In this document: positions 1-6,542 of the stretch, in pieces
How positions within the stretch are numbered: position 1 is the stretch's first letter
How the letters are laid out: every line of letters begins with the position of its first letter
Assembly: GCA_019746155.1 (NCBI GenBank)
Contig: JAIESJ010000147.1
Coordinates: 1 to 12,762, forward strand
DNA length: 12,762 nucleotides
From: Burkholderiales bacterium
Lineage (GTDB): Bacteria; Pseudomonadota; Gammaproteobacteria; Burkholderiales; SG8-41
Reading direction: 5' to 3'
Position numbers and translations under genes: made by a program
Notes under the pieces: generated by a model
Database searches by the model: none
What the model was told of the DNA's origin: nothing
Seen by the model: the letters and a program-made list of their open reading frames with translations, nothing else

Positions 1-1
1 C

Positions 2-1858
2 GGGATCAGGCGCGAAGAATGGGAAATCCAGATGCTCCACGGCATGGCCGAGCCGCTGGCGCGGGCGGTGGCGGCCTGCGGCCCGCAGCTGCGCGTCTAT
101 GTGCCGACCGGCGATCTGGTGGCCGGCATGGCCTATCTCATCCGGCGGCTGTTGGAGAACACCGCCGGCACCTCGATCCTGCGCCAGACCTATGCCGAGG
201 GGCAGGACGTCGCGGTGCTGCTCGCCGCGCCGGCCGCACCCGAAAGCGCCGCCCGGGAACCGTCGGCGCCGGCTTTCGTCAACACCCCGCCCACCGATTT
301 CAGCCGCGAGGCGGAACGCCATCACTTCCGCCAGGCGCTGGAGCGCGTTCGCGCCCAGACCGGCCGGAGCTACCGGCTCGCGATTCCCGGCATGCGCGAA
401 ACCGCGCTTGAAGAACAGGCTTCGATCAACCCGGCGCGGCCCGCGGAAACACTCGGGCAGATCGAACTCGCGACCACGGCGCACGCCGAACAGGCCATCG
501 CCAATGCGGTGAAGGCGTTCCCGGCATGGCGCGACACGCCCGCCGCGCAGCGCGCAGAGCGCCTGCTGCGCGCCGCCGGCATCCTGCTCGAGCGGCGCGC
601 GGAGTTCGCGGCATGGCAGGTGCTCGAGCAGGCCAAGAACTGGCGCGAAGCCGACGCCGATGTCGCCGAAGCGATCGATCACCTGCGTTACTACGCCGCC
701 GCAATGGTGCAACTTGACGGTTGGCGTGAGACCAGGAGTTTTCCGGGCGAAATCAATCTCACGCGCTTCGAGCCGCGCGGAGTGGCGGCGATCATCGCGC
801 CGTGGAATTTCCCGCTCGCCATTCTCGCCGGCATGACCGGTGCGGCACTGGCGGCCGGCAACTGCGCGATCATGAAACCGGCCGCTTCGGCGATGATCGT
901 GGCGCATCTTTTCCACGCCGTGCTGCTCGAGGCCGGCGTCCCGCCCGAAGTCTGCCAGCTTCTGCCCGGGCCCGGCGCCGCCATCGGCGACCATCTGGTG
1001 CGCCACCCTCAGGTCGACATCATCGCCTTCACCGGCTCGCGCGAAGTGGGCCTTGCCATCCTGGCGCAGGCGTCACGGCTCGCGCCGGGGCAGACGCATC
1101 TCAAAAGCGTGGTGTGTGAAATGGGCGGCAAGAACGCGATCATCGTCGACGAGGACGCCGATCCCGACGAAGCGGTGCTCCACGTCATGCATTCCGCATT
1201 CGGCTACCAGGGCCAGAAGTGCTCGGCGTGCTCGCGTCTGATCGCGGTCGGCGGCGTGCACGACCGCTTCGTCGCCCGGCTCGCGGCGGCGCTGGAAAAC
1301 CATCCGCCGGGGCCGCCGGAAGATCCCCAATTCGTATTCGGTCCGCTCATCACGCGCGCCGCACAGCAAAAGGCGCAAGCCTATCTCGGGATCGGCAAGG
1401 CCGAAGGCAGACTTTATTACCAAGGCACAGCGCCGGACGAAGGGTTCTATTTCGCGCCCGCCATCTTCACCGGTATCCGGCCGCATCACCGCCTGGCGCG
1501 CGAGGAAATCTTCGCGCCGATTCTCGCCGTGCTGCGCGCGGCGAGCTTCGGGCAGGCGCTCGAGATCGCGCTCGATTCGGACTACGCGTTGACCGGCGGC
1601 GTGTTCTCGCGCCTGCCGGAACACCTGCGTCTTGCGCGTGAACGTTTCCGCGTGGGCAATCTTTATCTGAACCGCCGCATCACCGGTGCGCTGGTGGACG
1701 CGCAGCCCTTCGGCGGCGTGAAGCTCTCGGGCAGCGGCGTGCAGGCCGGCGGTCCCGAATATCTGAAGCAGTTCATGTGGAGCCGCGTGGTTTCCGAAAA
1801 TACCATGCGGCACGGCTTCGTGCCGGACAGGTTTGCCGCACAACCTGTCAAACGTTGA
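2..1858 (+). CDS. putA: Bifunctional proline dehydrogenase / L-glutamate gamma-semialdehyde dehydrogenase, C-terminal part (5' truncated)
   Basis: The protein oxidises proline to glutamate: an FAD proline dehydrogenase (PRODH) domain makes P5C, and an NAD-dependent aldehyde dehydrogenase (ALDH) domain oxidises its open form. The frame is open from base 2, so the gene starts outside the window and the ATG at 32 is internal. The first ~65 visible residues are the end of PRODH, including the VYVPxGDL stretch and the RRLLEN motif, whose two arginines (visible residues 48-49) hold the proline carboxylate in known PutA proteins. ALDH follows from about residue 145: APWNFPLAI, FTGSREVG (343-350), the general base Glu373 in EMGGKN, and the catalytic Cys407 in GQKCSAC. 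The Glu-Cys spacing of 34 is usual. The protein ends just after the ALDH domain, so it is the short PutA type without the extra C-terminal domain. An N-terminal DNA-binding domain cannot be judged. The 3' end overlaps convergent ychF by 11 bases. Confidence 0.95.
   Translation, partial: GIRREEWEIQMLHGMAEPLARAVAACGPQLRVYVPTGDLVAGMAYLIRRLLENTAGTSILRQTYAEGQDVAVLLAAPAAPESAAREPSAPAFVNTPPTDFSREAERHHFRQALERVRAQTGRSYRLAIPGMRETALEEQASINPARPAETLGQIELATTAHAEQAIANAVKAFPAWRDTPAAQRAERLLRAAGILLERRAEFAAWQVLEQAKNWREADADVAEAIDHLRYYAAAMVQLDGWRETRSFPGEINLTRFEPRGVAAIIAPWNFPLAILAGMTGAALAAGNCAIMKPAASAMIVAHLFHAVLLEAGVPPEVCQLLPGPGAAIGDHLVRHPQVDIIAFTGSREVGLAILAQASRLAPGQTHLKSVVCEMGGKNAIIVDEDADPDEAVLHVMHSAFGYQGQKCSACSRLIAVGGVHDRFVARLAAALENHPPGPPEDPQFVFGPLITRAAQQKAQAYLGIGKAEGRLYYQGTAPDEGFYFAPAIFTGIRPHHRLAREEIFAPILAVLRAASFGQALEIALDSDYALTGGVFSRLPEHLRLARERFRVGNLYLNRRITGALVDAQPFGGVKLSGSGVQAGGPEYLKQFMWSRVVSENTMRHGFVPDRFAAQPVKR
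1808..1849. terminator. Two back-to-back perfect hairpins at the convergent putA/ychF ends (possible bidirectional terminator)
   Basis: Hairpin 1 has the 7-bp stem CGGCACG (1808-1814) pairing with CGTGCCG (1819-1825) and a GCTT loop. Hairpin 2 starts at the next base: GACAGGTT (1826-1833) pairs with AACCTGTC (1842-1849) across an 8-base loop. Both lie in the last codons of putA, and hairpin 2 covers two bases of the ychF stop codon. There is no other intergenic space for a terminator here, which favours an end-of-transcript role. Against a classical intrinsic terminator, neither strand has a strong U-tract after the stems. They may instead stabilise 3' ends. The structure is seen directly; the function is inferred. 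Confidence 0.4.
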
Positions 1859-2939
1859 AGCGGAAGTGCATCACGTCGCCGTCCCTGACGACATACTCCT
1901 TGCCTTCGAGCCGCATCTTGCCGGCCTCCTTCGCACCCTGCTCGCCGTTGTATTTGATGTAATCGTCGTAGGCGATCACCTCGGCACGGATGAAGCCTTT
2001 CTCGAAATCGGTGTGGATCGCGCTCGCCGCCTGCGGCGCGGTGTCGCCTTTGTGGATGGTCCAGGCGCGCACTTCCTTCGGCCCGGCGGTGAAATAAGTC
2101 TGCAGGCCCAGCAGTTCGTAGGCGGCGCGGATCAGACGGTTCAGGCCCGGTTCCTGCAAGCCGAGATCCGCGAGAAACACCTTCTTGTCCTCGTCGGGCA
2201 GGTCGGCGATTTCGGCTTCGAGCGCGGCGCAGATCGCGACTACCGGAGCATTTTCCCGGGCGGAAAATTCCCGTACCCGATCCAGCAGCGGATTATTGAC
2301 GAACCCATGCTCGTCGACGTTGGCCACATAGATGCACGGTTTCGCGGTCAGCAGGCAAAGCGGCTTCAGCAATTCCAGTTGCTGGGCATCGAGCACGAGG
2401 CTACGCGCCGGCAAAGCCCTGTCAAGATGCCGTTTCACCTCATCGAGCAGGCTGACCAGCCTGCTCGATTCCTTGTCGCCCGCCCTGGCGGTTTTGCCGG
2501 CGCGCTGCATGGCTTTTTCCACCGTCGTGAGATCGGCGAGCGCAAGTTCGGTGTGTATGGTCTCGATGTCGGAGATCGGATCGACCTTGCCCGCCACGTG
2601 CACCACGTTGTCGTTGACGAAGCAGCGCACCATGTTGATGATGCCGTCGGTCTCGCGGATATTGGCCAGGAACTGGTTGCCCAGGCCCTCGCCTTTGGAC
2701 GCGCCGGCGACCAGCCCTGCGATGTCGACGAATTCGACCACCGCGGGAATCACTTTTTCCGGTTTGGTCAGTTCCGCGAGCCTGTACAACCGCGGGTCGG
2801 GCACTTCGACAATGCCGACGTTGGGCTCGATGGTACAGAACGGATAGTTCTCGGCCGCAATGCCGGACTTGGTGAGCGCATTGAACAGCGTGGATTTGCC
2901 GACGTTGGGCAAGCCAACGATACCGCATTTGAGGCTCAT
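1848..2939 (-). CDS. ychF: YchF/Ola1-family redox-regulated ATPase
   Basis: This is a 363-residue Obg-family P-loop NTPase that binds ribosomes and prefers ATP to GTP. The P-loop GLPNVGKS is at residues 9-16 and the G3 motif DIAG at 72-75. NVDE at 207-210 stands where GTPases have NKxD, the change that gives the family its ATP preference. A helical insert follows G3, and a TGS domain fills about 278-361. Cys35, in the NYPFCTIEPN segment, matches the cysteine linked to redox control in E. coli YchF. The start MSLKCGIVGLPNVGKS is the family's normal N-terminus, so the start is firm. However, the bases upstream of the ATG show no Shine-Dalgarno sequence; a heptamer repeat island begins 7 bases upstream instead. 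The gene lies downstream of pth on the same strand. Its length is normal, and the 3' end overlaps convergent putA by 11 bases. Confidence 0.98.
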   Translation of the reverse strand: MSLKCGIVGLPNVGKSTLFNALTKSGIAAENYPFCTIEPNVGIVEVPDPRLYRLAELTKPEKVIPAVVEFVDIAGLVAGASKGEGLGNQFLANIRETDGIINMVRCFVNDNVVHVAGKVDPISDIETIHTELALADLTTVEKAMQRAGKTARAGDKESSRLVSLLDEVKRHLDRALPARSLVLDAQQLELLKPLCLLTAKPCIYVANVDEHGFVNNPLLDRVREFSARENAPVVAICAALEAEIADLPDEDKKVFLADLGLQEPGLNRLIRAAYELLGLQTYFTAGPKEVRAWTIHKGDTAPQAASAIHTDFEKGFIRAEVIAYDDYIKYNGEQGAKEAGKMRLEGKEYVVRDGDVMHFRFNV

Positions 2940-2946
2940 GGAATTC

Positions 2947-3013
2947 GTGAATGGTAAATGGTGAATGGCAGGAACGGCGGCGTCAGCGAATGTTCACCCT
3001 ATTTACCATTCAC
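2947..3013. repeat. Heptamer repeat island A (GTGAATG units in inverted arms), between pth and ychF
   Basis: The left arm has three contiguous 7-base units: GTGAATG (2947-2953), GTAAATG (2954-2960) and GTGAATG (2961-2967). The right arm carries the same units on the other strand: CATTCAC (3007-3013), TATTTAC (3000-3006) and, after a 2-base slip, TGTTCAC (2991-2997). The outer 13 bases of the arms (2947-2959 and 3001-3013) are perfect inverted repeats. A 23-base unrelated core separates the arms. The right arm overlaps the 3' end of pth and encodes its last residues (VNGK and stop). It is AT-rich compared with its surroundings. It may be a dispersed intergenic repeat; mobility is not shown. 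Confidence 0.75.
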
Positions 3014-3589
3014 CGGTTTGGTGTGCAATTTGAGCATCGCCGCCTCATACTTACCCTCGGCGAGCAAGGGCCAGACTTCAAGGCCGCGCGCGATCGCGTC
3101 ATCGATCGCGACGCGATCCGCCGGGCCCGGCTTGTGCAGCACGTAGTCGACCACTTCCTGCTCCGTTGCCGCATTGTCGCGCGGGTGCCCGATCCCGATG
3201 CGCAGTCGCCAGAAATCCTTGCTGCCGAGGCGGGCGGCAATGTCGTTCAGGCCGTTGTGGCCGCCGGTGCCGCCGCCCTTCTTGAGCCTGACGCTCCCCG
3301 GCGGCAGATCGAGTTCATCGTGCACGACCAGAATCTCGGCGGGCTCGATCTTGTAAAAGCCGGCGAGCGCCATCACTGCAAGTCCGCTTTCGTTCATGTA
3401 GGTGCCGGGCAGGAGCAGCCAGATTTCGTGCGGCTTTGCCAGCTTTCCCGTGCGGCCGTGGTAGCGCGCCGATTCGCGCAGCTCGACCCGGGCGCCGTGC
3501 GCGAGCCGTTCCACCCACCAGAAGCCCGCGTTGTGGCGCGTCGCCTCGTATTTTTTGCCCGGATTGCCGAGCCCGACAATGAGTCTCAT
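2999..3589 (-). CDS. pth: Peptidyl-tRNA hydrolase
   Basis: This cytoplasmic enzyme cleaves the ester bond of peptidyl-tRNA released from stalled ribosomes and so recycles tRNA. At 196 residues it has the family's normal length. The active-site set is intact: Asn9 in GLGNPG, catalytic His19 in TRHNAG, Asn66 in MNESG, Asp91 in VHDELDL and Asn112 in GGGTGGHNGL. These correspond to E. coli N10, H20, N68, D93 and N114. The start is the usual MRLIVGLGNPG. No Shine-Dalgarno sequence is visible upstream; repeat island B begins 10 bases before the ATG. The last codons (PVNGK, stop) run into repeat island A, so the C-terminal tail is partly repeat-derived. An intrinsic terminator separates the gene from rplY upstream, so it may need its own promoter, possibly within the AT-rich island. 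ychF follows on the same strand. Confidence 0.98.
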   Translation of the reverse strand: MRLIVGLGNPGKKYEATRHNAGFWWVERLAHGARVELRESARYHGRTGKLAKPHEIWLLLPGTYMNESGLAVMALAGFYKIEPAEILVVHDELDLPPGSVRLKKGGGTGGHNGLNDIAARLGSKDFWRLRIGIGHPRDNAATEQEVVDYVLHKPGPADRVAIDDAIARGLEVWPLLAEGKYEAAMLKLHTKPVNGK

Positions 3590-3598
3590 TGAAAACCG

Positions 3599-3688
3599 GT
3601 GAATCGTGAATGGTGAACAGTGAATAGTTTATAGCCCATGAGAGTCTCCGCGCTTTTAACCATTCACCATTTACTATTTGCCGTTCAC
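3599..3688. repeat. Heptamer repeat island B (GTGAATG units in inverted arms), upstream of pth
   Basis: The left arm has five contiguous 7-base units: GTGAATC (3599), GTGAATG (3606), GTGAACA (3613), GTGAATA (3620) and GTTTATA (3627-3633). The right arm has five in-phase units on the other strand at 3654-3688: TTTTAAC, CATTCAC, CATTTAC, TATTTGC and CGTTCAC. The core of 20 bases (3634-3653) is unrelated to that of island A. The 7-base phase is kept without slips in both arms. The island fills the gap between the rplY terminator and the pth start. On the minus strand it holds a TATAAA (complement of 3628-3633) that could act as a -10 box for pth, but no convincing -35 is spaced to it. Confidence 0.78.
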
Positions 3689-3689
3689 C

Positions 3690-3726
3690 AAAAAAAGCCC
3701 GCCATATCGTGCATGACATGGCGGGC
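3690..3726 (-). terminator. Intrinsic terminator downstream of rplY
   Basis: On the minus strand the perfect 9-bp stem GCCCGCCAT (3697-3705) pairs with ATGGCGGGC (3718-3726) around a 12-base loop, and is followed by seven U (3690-3696). It begins 23 bases past the rplY stop and precedes repeat island B and pth. GC-rich stem plus U-tract is the textbook rho-independent form. It should end the transcript of rplY (and possibly prs) and uncouple pth-ychF from it. Confidence 0.9.
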
Positions 3727-3749
3727 CTGTTGTGAACGCGACAGTACGG

Positions 3750-4442
3750 CTATTCCTTCTTGCCCGCCTCTTTCTTCTCGGCTTCCTTTTTTTCGCCTTC
3801 CGCCGCTTCGCCTTCCGGAGCCTGGCCGGTGATCTCGGTGACCGGTGCCGCAACTTCTTCCTCGATCGCAACCACCTTCGGCAGCTGTACCGTCACCACC
3901 GCGGGATTGTCGTGCTTGAGCTTGGGCAGCGGCTCGACACCCTTGGGCAGCGTCAGATCGGTGATATGAAGCGAATCGCCGAGCTTCATGTCCTTGAGGT
4001 CGACCTCGATGTACTCCGGCAGGTCGCCGGGCAAACACTGAATGTCGATTTCGTTCATGATGTGCTGCACCATGCCGCCTTCCAGCTTGACGGCATGGCA
4101 AATGTCGGCATTGGTAAAGTGCAGCGGCACTTTCATGTGGATCTTCTTGTTCTTGTCGATGCGCTGGAAATCGACATGCAGGGCCATGGGTTTCCACGGA
4201 TGTATCTGGAAATCGCGCAGCAACACCGCTTCCTTGTTGCCTTCGACCGTCATGTCGAGGATGGAAGCGTGGAAGGCTTCCAGCTTCAAATGCCGCAACA
4301 GCGCATTTTGATCGAGTTCGATCGCCTGTGCCGGTTTGCCGGCCCCGTAAATCACGCCGGGCACGCGTCCGCTGGCGCGCAGGCGGCGGCTCGCACCCGT
4401 TCCCTGCTGCGTGCGCGGAAATGCGGTAACTTCAATCTTCAT
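3750..4442 (-). CDS. rplY: 50S ribosomal protein L25, Ctc (general stress protein) form
   Basis: L25 binds 5S rRNA in the large subunit. At 230 residues this is the long Ctc/TL5 form rather than the ~94-residue E. coli form. The L25 RNA-binding domain covers about residues 1-93 (GTGASRRLRASGRVPGVIYG near the start, HPWKPMALHVDFQRI at 81-95). The second beta domain covers about 100-190. A tail from about 192 is mostly Glu, Ala and Lys, ending in repeated EKKEA units, low-complexity and probably disordered. The start is supported by a good AGGAG Shine-Dalgarno (complement of 4449-4453) six bases before the ATG. The gene lies 83 bases downstream of prs, a usual pairing, and is followed by a strong intrinsic terminator. 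Confidence 0.97.
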   Translation of the reverse strand: MKIEVTAFPRTQQGTGASRRLRASGRVPGVIYGAGKPAQAIELDQNALLRHLKLEAFHASILDMTVEGNKEAVLLRDFQIHPWKPMALHVDFQRIDKNKKIHMKVPLHFTNADICHAVKLEGGMVQHIMNEIDIQCLPGDLPEYIEVDLKDMKLGDSLHITDLTLPKGVEPLPKLKHDNPAVVTVQLPKVVAIEEEVAAPVTEITGQAPEGEAAEGEKKEAEKKEAGKKE

Positions 4443-4492
4443 TTCGCTCTCCTGAATAACGGGATGTCCGCGACCAGACTCTCCCGATTAAA

Positions 4493-4519
4493 GCGCGGCC
4501 GGACCCATTCCGGCCCCGC
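4493..4519 (-). terminator. Hairpin between prs and rplY (weak terminator or attenuator)
   Basis: The perfect 6-bp stem GGCCGG (4497-4502) pairs with CCGGCC (4510-4515) around a 7-base loop, and can be extended by GCG/CGC past a mismatch. On the minus strand it lies just after the prs stop and is followed by GCGCTTTAAT, which is only a short, broken U-run. It could reduce readthrough from prs into rplY or protect the prs 3' end. The hairpin is seen directly; its activity is a guess. Confidence 0.35.
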
Positions 4520-4525
4520 ATAAAA

Positions 4526-5476
4526 CTAGTCCACAAACAACGAACTGACCGAATCCTCGTTGCTGATGCGGCGCATGGTTTCCGCCAGCAGGCTCGCCAC
4601 CGTCAGCACGCGGATACGGTTGCAGTTCCTGGCGTCCTCGCGCAGCGGAATGGTATCGGTCACCACCAGCTCGTCGAGCGCCGAATTGGAAATACGCTCT
4701 ATCGCCTTGCCCGACAGCACCGCGTGCGTGCAATATGCGAGCACTTTCTCCGCACCCTGCTTCTTGAGCGCGCCCGCCGCCTCGCACAGCGTGTTCGCCG
4801 TGTCCACCATGTCGTCGACGATGACGCAGGTGCGGCCCTGGACTTCACCGATGATGTTCATCACCGTGGACACGTTCGGCCGCGGCCGACGCTTGTCGAT
4901 GATGGCGAGGTCGGCCTCAAGCCGCTTCGCCAGGGCACGGGCCCGCACCACGCCGCCGACGTCGGGAGACACCACGACCAGATTCTTGTAGTCGTGTTTC
5001 CATACGTCGCCCAGCATGATCGGCGCCGAGTAGATGTTGTCCACCGGGATGTCGAAAAACCCCTGGATCTGCTCCGAGTGCAGGTCCATCGTCATCACGC
5101 GGTCGACGCCGACACTGGTCATCATGTTGGCGACCACCTTGGCGGTGATCGGCACCCGCGCCGAGCTCGGCCGGCGATCCTGGCGCGCGTAACCCATGTA
5201 CGGAATCGCCGCGGTCACCCGTCCGGCAGAAGCGCGCTTGAGCGCATCGACCATGACCAGCAATTCCATCAGATTGTCGTTGGTGGGCTGACAGATCGAC
5301 TGCAGCACGAAAACGTCCTTGCCGCGCACATTCTCGAGGATCTCAACCATCACCTCGCCATCGCTGAAACGCCCGACCTTGGCGCGCCCGAGATGGATGT
5401 GCAGATGGCTAACCACATCCGCGGCCAGCCTGGGGATGGCGTTGCCGGTAAATACCATCAGCCTGTCGTAAGCCAA
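4526..5476 (-). CDS. prs: Ribose-phosphate pyrophosphokinase (PRPP synthetase)
   Basis: The enzyme makes PRPP from ribose 5-phosphate and ATP, feeding purine, pyrimidine, histidine, tryptophan and NAD synthesis. It has 316 residues, full length for a class I enzyme. Visible motifs are the flexible ATP-loop region GYARQDRR (95-102), the metal-binding signature starting DLHSEQIQGFF (131-141), DKRRP (194-198) and the ribose-5-phosphate/PRPP loop VIVDDMVDTANTL (218-230). The start is read as TTG, giving the N-terminus MAYDRLMVFTGN, which matches the usual betaproteobacterial form, and a GAGGTG Shine-Dalgarno sits five bases before it. The alternative ATG at codon 7 would remove conserved residues. 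tRNA-Gln lies 84 bases upstream on the same strand and rplY follows. Confidence 0.98.
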   Translation of the reverse strand: MAYDRLMVFTGNAIPRLAADVVSHLHIHLGRAKVGRFSDGEVMVEILENVRGKDVFVLQSICQPTNDNLMELLVMVDALKRASAGRVTAAIPYMGYARQDRRPSSARVPITAKVVANMMTSVGVDRVMTMDLHSEQIQGFFDIPVDNIYSAPIMLGDVWKHDYKNLVVVSPDVGGVVRARALAKRLEADLAIIDKRRPRPNVSTVMNIIGEVQGRTCVIVDDMVDTANTLCEAAGALKKQGAEKVLAYCTHAVLSGKAIERISNSALDELVVTDTIPLREDARNCNRIRVLTVASLLAETMRRISNEDSVSSLFVD

Positions 5477-5481
5477 CCTTG

Positions 5482-5487
5482 CACCTC
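5482..5487 (-). promoter_or_regulatory. Ribosome binding site deciding the TTG start of prs
   Basis: The minus-strand sequence GAGGTG lies five bases before the TTG at 5476. No ATG or GTG offers an equally well placed start that keeps the conserved MAYD N-terminus. This supports TTG over the ATG at 5458. Confidence 0.65.
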
Positions 5488-5560
5488 GTGCGCTAATTTC
5501 CCGCTTGTAACCGGGGCTGTCAGAGGCCGCTGCGACCTGCCGCCGCCTCCACCCAAATGA

Positions 5561-5635
5561 TGGCTGGGGAGGTAGGGATCGAACCTACGAATGCCGGAAT
5601 CAAAATCCGGTGCCTTACCACTTGGCGACTCCCCA
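5561..5635 (-). tRNA. tRNA-Gln (anticodon UUG)
   Basis: The 75-base minus-strand sequence folds as a full cloverleaf. The acceptor stem pairs TGGGGAG with CTCCCCA. The discriminator base is G and CCA is encoded (5561-5563). The D-arm contains AAGTGGTAAGGC. The anticodon stem is CCGGA/TCCGG with loop TTTTGAT, giving anticodon TTG. The T-arm has the invariant GGTTCGATCC. It lies between ispE and prs on the same strand with no clear promoter of its own, so it is probably cut out of a longer transcript. The ispE-tRNA-Gln-prs arrangement is familiar from betaproteobacteria. Confidence 0.98.
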
Positions 5636-5650
5636 ACACGTAACGCCGAA

Positions 5651-5672
5651 GGCCGATCGAGATGCATCGGCC
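5651..5672. other. Perfect hairpin between ispE and tRNA-Gln
   Basis: GGCCGAT (5651-5657) pairs perfectly with ATCGGCC (5666-5672) around an 8-base loop. It lies in the 64-base gap between the ispE stop and the tRNA 5' end, 15 bases before the tRNA. No U-tract follows on the minus strand, so it is not an ordinary terminator. It could be a 3'-end stabiliser for ispE mRNA or part of a processing site. The rest of this gap shows no convincing promoter. Confidence 0.45.
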
Positions 5673-5699
5673 GTCACAAATTAAAAATCCGGCTGCGCC

Positions 5700-6542
5700 T
5701 CAGCGCGCCAGATCGCGCAGCGGATGCCGCGCCAGCCCCTGCGCAACAAACCCCCTCATGGCAGCGGGCAACCTGGCCAGCACCTCGCGCGCCGCATTTT
5801 CGGTGGCAAAGCCTGCGAAAACGCTCGCGCCGGAACCGCTCATCAACGCCGGAGCAAACTGCCTCAGCCACTCCAGGTGTCGCGCCACTTCGGGGTACTC
5901 GCGACACACCACCGGCTCAAGATCATTACTTGCCGGCTCGACCGAAAAGCCTTGTATTGTAATCAATTTCGCGTCACGTTTCAATTCCGGATGGGAAAAA
6001 ACCCGAGGCGTGGACACCGCCACCGGCGGGGTCAGCACCACGTACCACGCCGGCGGCAGCGCAATCGGCGTCAGCCGCTCGCCAATGCCCTCGGCAAAGG
6101 CATTGTCGCCAAACACAAAAACCGGCACATCCGCCCCCAATTGGAGTGCGAGCTCAAGCAGCCGGGTGCGGGGCACAGCGAGCCGCCAAAGCCGGTTCAG
6201 GGCCAGCAGCGTGGTGGCGGCATCGGAACTGCCGCCGCCCAGCCCGCCGCCCACCGGCAGACGTTTTTCGACGGTGATTTCGGCGCCGAGCGTCGTTCCC
6301 GACGCCTGTTGCAGGAGCCTGGCCGCGCGCACGCTCAAGTCGTCTTCGGCGGCAATGCCGGCGACGGCGTTGCTGCGTGCGATGACCCCGTCGCCGCGCA
6401 CTCTGAAGCTCAGCGTGTCGCCGTAGTCGATGAAGCGGAACACCGTCTGCAGCAGGTGGTAGCCGTCGGCGCGGCGGCCGACCACGCGCAGCATCAGGTT
6501 GAGCTTGGCCGGCGCGGGAAAGCTGTGTATGGCGTCATTCAT
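5700..6542 (-). CDS. ispE: 4-diphosphocytidyl-2-C-methyl-D-erythritol kinase
   Basis: This GHMP-family kinase phosphorylates CDP-methylerythritol in the MEP route to IPP and DMAPP. From the chosen ATG it has 280 residues, normal for IspE. Catalytic Lys13 sits in PAPAKLNL, the glycine-rich ATP loop PVGGGLGGGSSDAA runs from 96 to 109, and the catalytic Asp138 is in LGADVPVF. The C-terminal MSGSGASVFAGF is the third conserved GHMP motif. The ATG at 6542 was chosen because it forms an ATGA overlap with the lolB stop, indicating translational coupling, and gives a typical N-terminus. A GTG seven codons upstream (6563) is possible but would deepen the overlap. ispE is the last protein gene before tRNA-Gln. 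Confidence 0.96.
   Translation of the reverse strand: MNDAIHSFPAPAKLNLMLRVVGRRADGYHLLQTVFRFIDYGDTLSFRVRGDGVIARSNAVAGIAAEDDLSVRAARLLQQASGTTLGAEITVEKRLPVGGGLGGGSSDAATTLLALNRLWRLAVPRTRLLELALQLGADVPVFVFGDNAFAEGIGERLTPIALPPAWYVVLTPPVAVSTPRVFSHPELKRDAKLITIQGFSVEPASNDLEPVVCREYPEVARHLEWLRQFAPALMSGSGASVFAGFATENAAREVLARLPAAMRGFVAQGLARHPLRDLAR

Noticed and set aside
32..34. ATG at 32 as the putA start
   Set aside because: The frame is open to the window edge and the upstream residues (REEWEIQ before MLHGMA) continue the proline dehydrogenase domain, so this Met is internal.
1833..2957. 374-codon plus-strand ORF lying over ychF
   Set aside because: It is exactly antisense to a textbook ychF with all motifs and shows no recognisable domain. 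It is open only because of codon bias.
2947..3688. CRISPR-like array or VNTR at the heptamer repeats
   Set aside because: Units are only 7 bases, without unique spacers, and the arms are inverted. There are no cas genes. It is neither a CRISPR array nor a simple one-direction tandem repeat.
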